From NCBI GenBank assembly GCA_028280195.1, contig JANQMH010000021.1, forward strand, positions 62,001 to 126,000: a stretch of DNA of 64,000 nucleotides, written 5' to 3'. The notes under the pieces were generated by a model. The model was not told the DNA's origin. It made no database searches and saw only the letters and a list, made by a program, of their open reading frames with translations. The position numbers were made by a program, and so were the translations under genes. How positions within the stretch are numbered: position 1 is the stretch's first letter; the number at the start of each line of letters is the position of its first letter. Positions 9,354 through 17,883 of this stretch are shown in pieces. Source of the DNA: Exilibacterium sp. Its GTDB lineage: Bacteria; Pseudomonadota; Gammaproteobacteria; Pseudomonadales; Cellvibrionaceae.

Positions 9354-10505
9354 ATGATGGCCGAAGCCTATATTGTAGATGCACTGCGAACCCCCACCGG
9401 CCGTCGCAAGGGTGGCCTGGCCCATATACACGCCGCCGATCTCGGTGCCCATGTGCTTAAAGCACTGGTGGAGCGCAACGCTATACCCGACAACGAATAC
9501 GACGATGTGATTTTTGGCTGCGTCGACACCATCGGACCCCTGGCCGGTGATATTGCCCGCACTTGCTGGCTGGCGGCCGGTTTGAGTCTGGCGGTCCCCG
9601 GCACGACCGTCGATCGCCAGTGCGGCTCCTCCCAGCAGGCGGTGCACTTCGCTGCTCAGGCGGTGATGTCCGGTACCATGGAGGTGGTGGTGGCCGGCGG
9701 TGTTCAGACCATGAGCCAAATTCCTATTGCCGCGGCCATGACTGCTGCAGAGCCGATGGGTTTTAGCAACCCCTTTACCGGTTCCAGGGGCTGGGCGGAA
9801 CGTTATGGCGGTATCGCGCCGACACAGTTTGCCTCGGCACAGATGATTGCTGATAAATGGGGCTTCAGCCGCGAAGCGCTGGAAGTCTTCTCCCTGGAGT
9901 CTCATACCCGTGCGTTAAACGCCATCCAAAAGGGCCGTTTCGACAGGGAGATTGTGCCGCTGGAAGGCGTCACTATGGACGAAACGCCGCGCCATTCGAG
10001 TCTGGAAGAAATGGCGCAATTGGCCGGTATTTTCGGCTGCGACAAGGTCACTGCCGGCGTGTCCTCCCAGACCTGCGATGCCGCCTCGGCGCTACTGGTG
10101 GTGTCAGAAAAAGCCTTGCAGCGTTACCACCTGAGCCCGCGTGCCCGTATCCACCATATGAGTGTGCGTGCCGACGACCCGATCTGGATGTTGACAGCGC
10201 CGATTCCGGCGACCGACTATGCGTTGAAAAAATCCGGCATGAGGCTGGCCGATATCGATCGGGTGGAAATTAATGAGGCCTTTGCCTCGGTGGCCATGGC
10301 CTGGTTACAGGAAACCGGCTACGACCACGCCAAAACCAATGTCAACGGCGGTGCCATTGCCCTCGGTCATCCCCTGGGAGCTACCGGCACCAGATTGATG
10401 ACCACTTTGCTGCACGAGCTGGAAAGAAGTGGCGGTCGTTACGGTCTGCAGACTATGTGTGAAGGCGGTGGCCAGGCCAATGTGACTATTCTCGAATGTC
10501 TGTGA
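9354..10505 (+). CDS. fadA6: acetyl-CoA acyltransferase, FadA6-type thiolase
   Basis: Thiolase, 383 residues, expected to cleave the beta-keto dioic acyl-CoA produced after ring opening. The nucleophile C90 lies in TTVDRQCGSSQQA, the His in GGAIALGHPLGATG, and the second catalytic Cys in LQTMCEGGGQANVT. The TVDRQCGSSQQA and IPATDYALKKSGM segments match mycobacterial FadA6 more closely than the side-chain thiolase FadA5. Two ATG codons in tandem start the gene. Confidence 0.85.
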   Translation: MMAEAYIVDALRTPTGRRKGGLAHIHAADLGAHVLKALVERNAIPDNEYDDVIFGCVDTIGPLAGDIARTCWLAAGLSLAVPGTTVDRQCGSSQQAVHFAAQAVMSGTMEVVVAGGVQTMSQIPIAAAMTAAEPMGFSNPFTGSRGWAERYGGIAPTQFASAQMIADKWGFSREALEVFSLESHTRALNAIQKGRFDREIVPLEGVTMDETPRHSSLEEMAQLAGIFGCDKVTAGVSSQTCDAASALLVVSEKALQRYHLSPRARIHHMSVRADDPIWMLTAPIPATDYALKKSGMRLADIDRVEINEAFASVAMAWLQETGYDHAKTNVNGGAIALGHPLGATGTRLMTTLLHELERSGGRYGLQTMCEGGGQANVTILECL

Positions 10506-10514
10506 CCCATGTTT

Positions 10515-10600
10515 TTAACTGCACTTTTTAATTATGGTCTTTAACTATGGTTTTTAACTATGGTCTTTAACTATGGTTTTTAACTATGGTCTTTAACTAC
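10515..10600. repeat. 13-bp tandem repeat, about six and a half copies
   Basis: The unit TTAACTATGGTYT repeats head to tail, with the twelfth base alternating C, T, C, T, C between copies; this suggests a 26-bp duplicated double unit. The first copies (TTAACTGCACTTT at 10515, TTAATTATGGTCT at 10528) are degenerate. It fills most of the gap between the thiolase stop and the SDR start. The period is not a multiple of three and the region is not coding. Confidence 0.9.
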
Positions 10601-10623
10601 AGGATTTATCAGAGGATCTATCC

Positions 10624-11508
10624 ATGGGGATTTGTCAGGACCGCGTAGTGATTGTGACCGGGGCCGGCGGTGGCCTGGGTGCAGCCCATAGCAGAGTATT
10701 TGCTGCCGAGGGCGCCAGTGTCGTTGTCAATGATATTAATGAAGCTGCAGCACGAGCGGTTGCCGACGAGGTTGTGGCCGGCGGTGGCAAGGCTGAGGTC
10801 AGTACCTGTGATATCACCGACTACGAAGATAGCCAGAATGCGGTAAAACAGGCGCTCGACACCTTTGGTGATCTGCACGTGGTGGTCAACAATGCCGGTA
10901 TCAATCGCGATCGCATGTTTGCCTCGATGACCGAAGCCGAGTGGGACAGTATTATGGCGGTACACCTGAAAGGCCACTTCTGTATTGTGTCCCATGCCGT
11001 TCACTATTGGCGCGATCAGTACAAAGCGGGCAAGGCGGTGGCAGCCCGCATTATCAATACCACTTCCGGTGCCGGCCTGCAGGGTTCCATCGGTCAGTCC
11101 AACTATGCCGCCGCCAAAGCCGGGATTGCGGCCCTGACATTAAACCAGGCAGCCGAGTTAGGCCGCTATGGTATTACCGCCAACGCCATTGCGCCTGCAG
11201 CGCGCACCGGGATGACCACCGCAGTGAAATCGATGGCGAGGCGAATGGCGAAACCCGAAGACGGCAGCTTTGATTACTGGGCGCCGGAGAATGTGTCCTC
11301 GCTGGTTGTGTGGCTGGGTTCGGTTGAGGCTGCCACCATTACTGGTCGCATATTCGAGGCCGAAGGCGGCAAGATCTCCATCGCCGCCGGTTGGCGTACT
11401 ACCGAGGGCGTTGACAAAGGTGCTCGCTGGAAACCGTCGGAAGTTGGCAGTGCGGTGGAGCAGTTGTTAAGCAAAGAAGTGCCGGCACAGAAAGTTTACG
11501 GTAGTTGA
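10624..11508 (+). CDS. SDR oxidoreductase, Hsd4A/Rv3548c-like hydroxyacyl-CoA dehydrogenase
   Basis: Short-chain dehydrogenase, 294 residues, longer than the classical 250. The NAD-binding motif is TGAGGGLGAAHS, followed by NNAG, a Ser in INTTSGAG and YAAAKAG (YxxxK). The C-terminal extension and the layout resemble the N-terminal domain of peroxisomal multifunctional enzyme 2 and mycobacterial Rv3548c/Hsd4A, which oxidise hydroxyacyl-CoA or 17-hydroxysteroid groups. Its place between thiolase and dehydrogenases suits a beta-oxidation 3-hydroxyacyl-CoA step. The substrate is inferred only from context. Confidence 0.8.
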   Translation: MGICQDRVVIVTGAGGGLGAAHSRVFAAEGASVVVNDINEAAARAVADEVVAGGGKAEVSTCDITDYEDSQNAVKQALDTFGDLHVVVNNAGINRDRMFASMTEAEWDSIMAVHLKGHFCIVSHAVHYWRDQYKAGKAVAARIINTTSGAGLQGSIGQSNYAAAKAGIAALTLNQAAELGRYGITANAIAPAARTGMTTAVKSMARRMAKPEDGSFDYWAPENVSSLVVWLGSVEAATITGRIFEAEGGKISIAAGWRTTEGVDKGARWKPSEVGSAVEQLLSKEVPAQKVYGS

Positions 11509-11509
11509 T

Positions 11510-12679
11510 ATGAAGTTTGCTTTTAGCGATGAACAACAAATGATCCGCGACACCGCGGAGTCATTTCTCGCCGAAGTCTCCACCGGTGAAGCGGTGCGTG
11601 CTGCAATGGCCACCGAGCTGGGATACGACGCTGAACTCTGGCAACGCATCTGCGGCGAACTTTATTGGCCGGCCATTCATATTCCCGTGGAGTTTGGTGG
11701 ACTGGGCCTGGGGTATGTGGAACTGGCGGCCATGCTCGAACAGATGGGGCGCTACCTGTTGTGTTCGCCGTTTTTCTCCACTGTTTGCCTGGGCGCCAAC
11801 GCCCTGATGATCGCGGGCAGCGACGAGCAGAAAGCGCAGTACCTGGCGGAAATTTGTGCAGGGCGCACAGCCACTCTGGCGTATACCGGTAAGGCGGCAG
11901 CTGCGTGCGGTGGGCAGTGGGGAGCAGAAGCCGTCGAACTGGTTGCGCAAAGGCGACATGATCAGTTTGTGCTGAACGGTACCCTGCGTTATGTACCCGA
12001 CGGAGCCAGTGCGGAACTGCTGATCGTCGCCGCCCGCAGCCTTGGGTCGACAGGTGCAGAGGGAATTAACCTGTTTGTGCTAGCCGCCGATCGGGCCGGA
12101 ATCGAGTGCCGGCTACTGCCGACCATGGATCAAACCCGCAGGCAGGCAGAGATCACTTTTGACAGTGTGACGCTGCCGATCTCGGCATTGATGGGCGAGG
12201 AAGGGGCGGCCTGGCCGGCGCTGGCAAAAATTATCGACCTGGCAACGGTTGCCCTGACGGCAGAACAACTGGGTGGCGCTCAACAGCTGTTGGATATCGC
12301 GGTTGACTACACCAAAGAGCGTACCCAGTTTAATCGCCCTATTGCCAGCTTCCAGGCCATCAAACACATGGCCGCCGATATGATGACCCGCGCTGAAGTA
12401 GCCCGATCTGGTGCCTACTATGCGGCCTGTGTCGCCCAGGAAGCCCTGGAACACGGCGAACTGGCCTCGCAGTTACCGGAAGCCGCCAGTGTTGCCAAAG
12501 CGTATTGTTCCGACGCCTTTTTCAGAAATGCCGGTGACGCGCTGCAGATGCACGGCGGTGTGGGCTTCACCTGGGAATACGACGTACACCTCTACTTCAA
12601 GCGCGCCAAGGCAAGCGAACATTTCCTGGGCAGTGGTGACTACCACCGGGAGCGCATTGCGCGGCTAATCCTGGATTAA
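11510..12679 (+). CDS. acyl-CoA dehydrogenase, partner subunit of the FadE30-like enzyme
   Basis: Acyl-CoA dehydrogenase family protein, 389 residues. The N-terminus is MKFAFSDEQQMIRDTAESFL and the C-terminal domain has ERTQFNRPIASFQAIKH and MHGGVGFTWEYDVHLYFKRA. As in the gene at 8201, the flavin-loop WSEPGAGSD is absent, suggesting the beta-type member of a heteromer. It overlaps the next frame's upstream region and precedes the FadE30-like gene by 23 nt, so the two probably form one enzyme, as with ScdC1/ScdC2 in Comamonas. Confidence 0.8.
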   Translation: MKFAFSDEQQMIRDTAESFLAEVSTGEAVRAAMATELGYDAELWQRICGELYWPAIHIPVEFGGLGLGYVELAAMLEQMGRYLLCSPFFSTVCLGANALMIAGSDEQKAQYLAEICAGRTATLAYTGKAAAACGGQWGAEAVELVAQRRHDQFVLNGTLRYVPDGASAELLIVAARSLGSTGAEGINLFVLAADRAGIECRLLPTMDQTRRQAEITFDSVTLPISALMGEEGAAWPALAKIIDLATVALTAEQLGGAQQLLDIAVDYTKERTQFNRPIASFQAIKHMAADMMTRAEVARSGAYYAACVAQEALEHGELASQLPEAASVAKAYCSDAFFRNAGDALQMHGGVGFTWEYDVHLYFKRAKASEHFLGSGDYHRERIARLILD

Positions 12680-12702
12680 TGTCGAGTACTGGAGTTGCAT
12701 CG

Positions 12703-13899
12703 ATGAAATTGAGTTTCAGCCTCGAAGATGAACAGTTTCGTCAGGAGGTTGCCACCTGGTTGCAGGAGAATCTGATTGGCGAATTCGAAAAACTGAAATT
12801 CCGGGGTGGTCCCGGTGACGAACATATGTTTCCCGAAGAGCGCAAGCGCTGGGAACAAAAACTCGCCGCCGGCGGCTGGACCTGTGTCGGTTGGCCCAGG
12901 GAATACGGCGGTCGTGGCTGTTCCATTGAGCAACAGGTGATTTTTTACGAGGAATACGCCCGCGCCGGTGCCCCTGGCCGTGTCGGCCATATCGGTGCAG
13001 GTCTGGCCGGCCCCACCATCATCGCCTTTGGTACCGGCGCTCAGAAAAGCAAGTACTTACCGGGTATCGTCGCCGGTACCGAGCTGTGGTGCCAGGGGTA
13101 TTCTGAACCGGGTGCCGGCTCCGACCTGGCCAATATCAGAACCAGAGCGCGCTTTGACGAGGCCGGGGCCAGATGGATTATCAACGGCCAGAAGGTCTGG
13201 ACCTCTTTAGCCCGCGAAGCCGACTACTGCTTTGTTATTGCCCGCACCGATCCCGGTTCTGTCGCCCACAAGGGTTTGGGCTTTTTCCTGGTGAAAATGG
13301 ATCAGCCAGGTGTTGAAGTGCGCGGTATTCAACAAATCACCGGTACCAGCGAATTTAATCAGGTGTTTTTCGACGGTGCTGAGTGTAATGCCGGAGATAT
13401 CGTCGGTGCGCCCGGCGATGGCTGGAAGGTGGCCATGAGTCTGTTGGATTTTGAACGCGGCGTTTCCACGCTGGGGCAGCAGATGCAGTTTCAGAATGAG
13501 CTGAATGAGATTGTGGGTATCGCCAAGGAAAACGGCGCAGCCCGGGACCCGGCTATTCGCCAGCGCATCGCCAAGGCTCACACGGAACTGAAAATCATGC
13601 GTTACAACGCCATGCGTATGTTGTCCAGTCAGGGCAGTGGCGCTGGCAGCCTGCAACAGGAGGCGCTGATCTACAAGATTTTCTGGGCCACCTGGCACCG
13701 GGATCTCGGTGAGCTGGCCTTGGATGTGATGGGAGCGGAAAGCCAGATTCTGGAACACGGTCCCTATCAATTAAGCCGTTTGCAGGCGCTGGCGCTGTTT
13801 GTACGCGCGGATACTATTTATGGAGGCACTAATGAAATTCAGCGTAATATCATAGCTGAGCGCGGCCTGGGTATGCCGAAAGAACGCTGGCAGCGGTGA
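12703..13899 (+). CDS. fadE30: acyl-CoA dehydrogenase, FadE30-like
   Basis: 398 residues, close to mycobacterial FadE30, which dehydrogenates the propionyl side chain of 5-OH-HIP-CoA. GGPGDEHMFPEERKRWEQK, YSEPGAGSDLANI, INGQKVWTSLA, RGVSTLGQQMQ and TIYGGTNEIQRNIIAERGLG are shared with FadE30 as I recall it. The MCAD-type catalytic Glu is replaced by Gly (YGGT). I start at the ATG at 12703, with GGAG upstream; an ATG at 12679 overlaps the previous stop codon (TAATG) but has no ribosome-binding site. Confidence 0.87.
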   Translation: MKLSFSLEDEQFRQEVATWLQENLIGEFEKLKFRGGPGDEHMFPEERKRWEQKLAAGGWTCVGWPREYGGRGCSIEQQVIFYEEYARAGAPGRVGHIGAGLAGPTIIAFGTGAQKSKYLPGIVAGTELWCQGYSEPGAGSDLANIRTRARFDEAGARWIINGQKVWTSLAREADYCFVIARTDPGSVAHKGLGFFLVKMDQPGVEVRGIQQITGTSEFNQVFFDGAECNAGDIVGAPGDGWKVAMSLLDFERGVSTLGQQMQFQNELNEIVGIAKENGAARDPAIRQRIAKAHTELKIMRYNAMRMLSSQGSGAGSLQQEALIYKIFWATWHRDLGELALDVMGAESQILEHGPYQLSRLQALALFVRADTIYGGTNEIQRNIIAERGLGMPKERWQR

Positions 13900-13940
13900 T
13901 TTCAACAGTGTGAACGGGCCTTTTCATACCGGAGAAAAAA

Positions 13941-14732
13941 ATGGATATCCACAATCCCGCTTATGTGGCCGGCCACGGTCTGTTGGCGGACAAGTCGGTG
14001 TTGATCACGGCGGCTGCCGGAGCTGGCATTGGTTTCGCCGCTGCTTTGAGAGCGGTAGAAGAGGGTTGTCGCGCCATTGTGATCAGTGACATTCACCAGG
14101 GCCGATTGATCGAATCAGTGGCCAAACTGAAAGGGCAAAACAGCCTGGATGCGGTGTACGGCTTAAGCTGCAATGTTGCGCTGGAAGATGAAGTACAAGC
14201 GTTGATCAATTTTGCCGAGGACAGGTTGGACGGTGTGGATGTATTGATCAACAATGCCGGCCTGGGCACCACCAGGGCCCTGATCGAGATGGACGATGCC
14301 GAGTGGATGAAAGTGATTGATGTGACCCTGAACGGCACCATGCGTATGACCCGCTACATGATGCAGGTGATGAAATTACGCGGCTGTGGTGGGGCCATTG
14401 TCAATAACGCCTCAGTGCTTGGTTGGCGCGCCCAGAAAGGGCAGGCGCATTACGCCGCGGCCAAAGCCGGGGTGATGGCGCTGACCCGCTGTGCCGCCCT
14501 GGAGGCGGCCGAGTTTGGGGTGCGTATCAACGCTGTGTCGCCTTCACTGTGCGTACACCCGATGCTAAAGAAGTCGGCACCAGAAGCATTGTTGAGGGAG
14601 CTGCAAGGGCGCGAAGCCTACGGCCGCGGTGCCGAGACCTGGGAAGTTGCAAATATCATGATGTTCCTGGCCTCCGATTATGCCAGTTACCTGACCGGTG
14701 AAACGATTTCCTGTTCCAGTCAGCACGCTTAA
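13941..14732 (+). CDS. ipdF: IpdF-type short-chain dehydrogenase
   Basis: NAD(P)-dependent SDR, 263 residues. IpdF oxidises or reduces the C5 oxygen function of the HIP-CoA series before the ring D and C openings. The N-terminal GHGLLADKSVLITAAAGAG, NNAGLG, IVNNASVLGWRAQ, YAAAKAGVMALTRC and the C-terminal LASDYASYLTGE are nearly the same as mycobacterial IpdF (Rv3559c) from memory. The cofactor motif is AAAGAGIG rather than TGxxxGIG, also as in IpdF. It lies 41 nt downstream of the FadE30-like gene. Confidence 0.9.
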   Translation: MDIHNPAYVAGHGLLADKSVLITAAAGAGIGFAAALRAVEEGCRAIVISDIHQGRLIESVAKLKGQNSLDAVYGLSCNVALEDEVQALINFAEDRLDGVDVLINNAGLGTTRALIEMDDAEWMKVIDVTLNGTMRMTRYMMQVMKLRGCGGAIVNNASVLGWRAQKGQAHYAAAKAGVMALTRCAALEAAEFGVRINAVSPSLCVHPMLKKSAPEALLRELQGREAYGRGAETWEVANIMMFLASDYASYLTGETISCSSQHA

Positions 14733-14751
14733 CTTATAAAAGAGAAATGCC

Positions 14752-15219
14752 ATGACCACAGTCTTTGAAAGCCCACTCGATCTGGAAACTGCTGTTGGCC
14801 GGAAACTGGGTACCAGCGAATGGTTGATCATTGATCAAGATCGTATCAACTTGTTTGCCGATGCTACCGGCGATCATCAGTGGATTCATGTCGACCCGGA
14901 AAAAGCCAAATCCGGCCCTTTTGGCAATACCATCGCCCACGGTTATCTGACACTGTCACTGGTAAATCTGTTCCTGCCGCAAATTGTCGATGTGCGGGGC
15001 ATCTCCATGGGAGTGAATTACGGTTGTGACAAGGTCCGCTTCCCATCACCGGTTGCGGTAAACTCCCGCTTGCGCGGTGTAGGAGAGCTGCTGCAGGTGG
15101 AAAATATCAACGGCGGTGTGCAGGCCACTGTCCGCGTGAGTGTGGAAATCGATGGCAGTGATCGTCCGGCCTGTGTGGTGGATACGATTTCACGTTATTT
15201 CCCCAAGTCGAATGGTTGA
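14752..15219 (+). CDS. MaoC-family (R)-specific enoyl-CoA hydratase
   Basis: Single hotdog domain, 155 residues. The hydratase-2 catalytic motif is visible as FADATGDHQWIHVDPEKA (Asp and His), followed by FGNTIAHGYLTLSL. It hydrates trans-2-enoyl-CoA to (R)-3-hydroxyacyl-CoA; here it probably supplies the hydration step between the acyl-CoA dehydrogenases and SDR/thiolase of ring-fragment beta-oxidation. It lies 19 nt after ipdF and 27 nt before the second thiolase. Confidence 0.88.
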   Translation: MTTVFESPLDLETAVGRKLGTSEWLIIDQDRINLFADATGDHQWIHVDPEKAKSGPFGNTIAHGYLTLSLVNLFLPQIVDVRGISMGVNYGCDKVRFPSPVAVNSRLRGVGELLQVENINGGVQATVRVSVEIDGSDRPACVVDTISRYFPKSNG

Positions 15220-15246
15220 TATGACCCCCTACCGACAGGAATCTCC

Positions 15247-16449
15247 ATGCGCGAAGCCGTAATTGTCTCCACTGCCAGAACTGGCCTCGGTAAATCCTTC
15301 CGCGGCGCCTTTAACGACACGGAAGCCCCGGTCATGGGCGGCCGGGTGGTCAAAGCCGCTGTCGCCAGGGCGGGCATCAATCCCGCCCAGGTCGACGACT
15401 GTATTTTCGGTGCCGCAGCCCAGCAGGGTACCCAGGCGTACAACCTCGGGCGGCTCTGTGCCCTGGCCGGGGGCCTGCCGCAGACTACCGCGGGCATGGC
15501 CGTGGAGCGCCAGTGTTCCTCTGGCCTGATGAGCATTGCCACTGCAGCCAAAAGTATTATGTGTAACGAATACGACATCGTTGTTGCCGGCGGCGTGGAG
15601 TCAATCTCCCTGACCCAGAACAAGCATAAAAATACCTTTCGCAATGTTTCCAAAACGGTAATTGCAATCGACCCCAGCGCCTATATCCCGATGATAGAAA
15701 CCGCGGAAATTGTTGCCGAGCGTTACGGCATCAGTCGCGAACATCAGGACGAGTACGCCCTGCAAAGCCAGATGCGTACAGCCGCTGCCCAGCGAGCCGG
15801 TTTGTTTGACGGTGAAATTGTGCCTGTAGTTACCACTCAGGCCATTTTCAACAAGGAAACCAGAGAAACCACCTACCGGGAAGTCACCATTGCCGCAGAC
15901 GAGTGCAATCGGTCCGGCACCACACTGGAGAGTCTGCGGGGACTGGCACCGGTCTGGAAAGACGGCCATTGGGTGAAGCGGGGCAGGTTTATCACCGCGG
16001 GTAATGCGTCCCAGCTCGCTGACGGCGCCTCCGCCTGTGTGGTGATGGACAGCAGGCTGGCTGAGCGGCAGGGCCTCCATCCCCTGGGCGCCTATCGCGG
16101 TCTGGCTGTGGCCGGTTGCAGGGCCGACGAAATGGGTATCGGCCCAGTGTTTGCGGTTCCCAGACTGTTAGATCGTTGCGGATTGCGCGTTGATGACATC
16201 GGGCTGTGGGAACTGAATGAAGCCTTCGCATCTCAGGTGATTTATTGTCGCGATAAGCTCGGTATCGACAATGACATCATCAACGTCAACGGCGGTGCCA
16301 TTGCCATCGGTCACCCTTTTGGGATGAGCGGTGCCCGCATGGTGGGGCATGTGCTGCTGGAGGGCAGGCGCCGCCGTGTGAAATACGTGGTGGTGACCAT
16401 GTGCATCGGCGGAGGGATGGGTGCCGCGGGCCTGTTCGAAGTATTCTGA
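15247..16449 (+). CDS. acetyl-CoA acetyltransferase family thiolase
   Basis: Thiolase, 400 residues. C90 in [12 protein letters not shown] is the nucleophile, [18 protein letters not shown] carries the catalytic His and [13 protein letters not shown] the second Cys. It is distinct from the FadA6-type gene at 9354 (SSG versus SSQ after the nucleophile), so the cluster has two thiolases for different chain lengths or steps. Last gene of the plus-strand run; it faces a convergent SDR across a 33-nt gap containing an inverted repeat. Confidence 0.88.
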   Translation: MREAVIVSTARTGLGKSFRGAFNDTEAPVMGGRVVKAAVARAGINPAQVDDCIFGAAAQQGTQAYNLGRLCALAGGLPQTTAGMAVERQCSSGLMSIATAAKSIMCNEYDIVVAGGVESISLTQNKHKNTFRNVSKTVIAIDPSAYIPMIETAEIVAERYGISREHQDEYALQSQMRTAAAQRAGLFDGEIVPVVTTQAIFNKETRETTYREVTIAADECNRSGTTLESLRGLAPVWKDGHWVKRGRFITAGNASQLADGASACVVMDSRLAERQGLHPLGAYRGLAVAGCRADEMGIGPVFAVPRLLDRCGLRVDDIGLWELNEAFASQVIYCRDKLGIDNDIINVNGGAIAIGHPFGMSGARMVGHVLLEGRRRRVKYVVVTMCIGGGMGAAGLFEVF

Positions 16450-16450
16450 T

Positions 16451-16481
16451 CCTGCAGCGGCTCGGCTTCCGCGCCTGCAGG
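16451..16481. terminator. candidate bidirectional terminator hairpin
   Basis: CCTGCAG (16451-16457) and CTGCAGG (16475-16481) form a 7-bp stem, extended inside by CGG/CCG pairing with a bulge. It lies exactly in the gap between the converging thiolase and SDR genes. There is no T-run, so an intrinsic terminator is plausible but not proven. Confidence 0.5.
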
Positions 16482-16482
16482 C

Positions 16483-17280
16483 TCAGTGGCTTAGCGCAAT
16501 GGCATCTTCCGCCAATTTCAGGAAGCCGGGCGGTTCACCAGCCCCGTGAACCTCCAGCGCGGCGCCGCTGATATAGGTGGAGCTGTCTGCCGCCAGAAAC
16601 AGACAGGCATTGGCGATGTCCGCGGGGCGGGCCATACGGCGCATGGGCATGGCGCTTTCGATCAGATCGATACCCGCCTTGCCACCGTAGTGCGCCTCGG
16701 CGGCTTCGGTTTTGACCAACCCGGCAATGATGGCATTGACCCGTACCCTGTCCACTCCCCACTCCTGGGCGAGGGAGCGGCTAAGGTTGATCAGGCCGGC
16801 TTTGGCGGCGCCATAGGCAGCCGTACCCGGCGACGGGCGCTCGCCGGAGACGCTGGCAATATTTATGATACTGCCGCCGCCGGCGGTTTCACACATCGCT
16901 TTGTATGCCTGCTGTGCGAGGGTCATGGGCGCGATCAGGTTGAGGCGGATGATGGATTCGATCAGCTTGCAGGGAGCATCGGCAGCGACCATGGGAGGGC
17001 TGCCGCCGGCATTGTTAACCAGTACGTCCAGGCGGCCGGTTTTTGCAATCGCGATGTCGATCAGAGTTTGGCAGTGTTCCGGTTCGCGAACATCGGCGCT
17101 CACAAAGGTAGCGCTTTTGCCGGCACCGGCAGGTAGCTTTTCAGGGGCTTTGCGGCCGCAGATAAACACATCACCACCGGCGGCCAGAAAGGCTTCGCTG
17201 ATGCCAAAACCCACACCTCTGCCGCCACCGCTGACAATGACAGTTTTACCGCTAAACGCCCGCTCGGAAAAATCACCCAT
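16483..17280 (-). CDS. SDR oxidoreductase (Rv3549c-like, steroid cluster)
   Basis: Classical SDR, 265 residues. TGxxxGxG-type motif SGGGRGVGFGI, NNAGGS, catalytic Ser in INIASVSGE and YGAAKAG. It ends with a short tail after the SGAALEVHGAG segment. The layout resembles mycobacterial Rv3549c, an SDR in the same cholesterol regulon, but the substrate is unknown. I start at the ATG at 17280, which has GGGAAG 7 nt upstream; a GTG at 17295 is less likely. Transcribed opposite to its neighbours, so it has its own promoter in the 17281-17468 gap. Confidence 0.78.
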   Translation of the reverse strand: MGDFSERAFSGKTVIVSGGGRGVGFGISEAFLAAGGDVFICGRKAPEKLPAGAGKSATFVSADVREPEHCQTLIDIAIAKTGRLDVLVNNAGGSPPMVAADAPCKLIESIIRLNLIAPMTLAQQAYKAMCETAGGGSIINIASVSGERPSPGTAAYGAAKAGLINLSRSLAQEWGVDRVRVNAIIAGLVKTEAAEAHYGGKAGIDLIESAMPMRRMARPADIANACLFLAADSSTYISGAALEVHGAGEPPGFLKLAEDAIALSH

Positions 17281-17468
17281 GAAAACACTTCCCACTGTTC
17301 AGGTACCCACAGATTATGGCAACCACCAATACCTGAAACAATGGTAAATACCTGCCTTTAACGCCGCAGAGGTTTTCTCTAGTCCGTTTAGACTAAGAGC
17401 CGGGCGCAGCTTCGGAGGTAATCTGATCAAGGAAAAGTGTGCCCTCTGATTTCCTTGGAAGGTTATTT

Positions 17469-17837
17469 ATGCCCAGCCATCAGATTGCAGAACAGCTTGC
17501 CGACAATTACATGCGCAGCCTGCGTGAAGGTGACCTCGATGCCATCATGGCGTTATATGCTGAGGATGCCACTGTGGAAGATCCCGTGGGATCGGCGCCT
17601 GTAAGGGGCAAAGAGGCCATCAGGGAGTTTTACCAGATGACGGTGACGATGACGGTGCAGGCCGAGCGGTTGGGGTCTGTGCGCTATGCCGCGGGTGAAC
17701 TCGCCTTTCCCTTTGTGGTGACCTCCTACGCCTGTGGCAAGTGCCTGCGGGTCGAGGTGATCGACCACTTTGTATTGAATGGCGACAATCAAATAATGGC
17801 GATGCGCGCGTTCTGGAGCAAAGCCAATATAACCTAG
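17469..17837 (+). CDS. ksi: steroid Delta5-3-ketoisomerase (KSI)
   Basis: Isomerises Delta5-3-ketosteroids to Delta4-3-ketosteroids by moving a proton from C4 to C6. 122 residues. With the ATG at 17469 the catalytic residues fall at exactly the Comamonas KSI positions: Y14 (DNYMRS), D38 (TVEDPVGS, the proton shuttle) and D99 (EVIDHF). GGAAGG lies 6 nt upstream. The gene precedes the ring-A dehydrogenases, so the set converts a 3-hydroxy-5-ene steroid towards the 1,4-diene-3-one. Confidence 0.92.
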   Translation: MPSHQIAEQLADNYMRSLREGDLDAIMALYAEDATVEDPVGSAPVRGKEAIREFYQMTVTMTVQAERLGSVRYAAGELAFPFVVTSYACGKCLRVEVIDHFVLNGDNQIMAMRAFWSKANIT

Positions 17838-17883
17838 CGCGATCCATGAAAACAGGTGTTACAAGGACAGCAGGTCATAAAGC

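Noticed and set aside
10515-10600. Tandem repeat as a CRISPR array
   Set aside because: The units are 13 bp, abut each other without spacers, and no cas gene is near.
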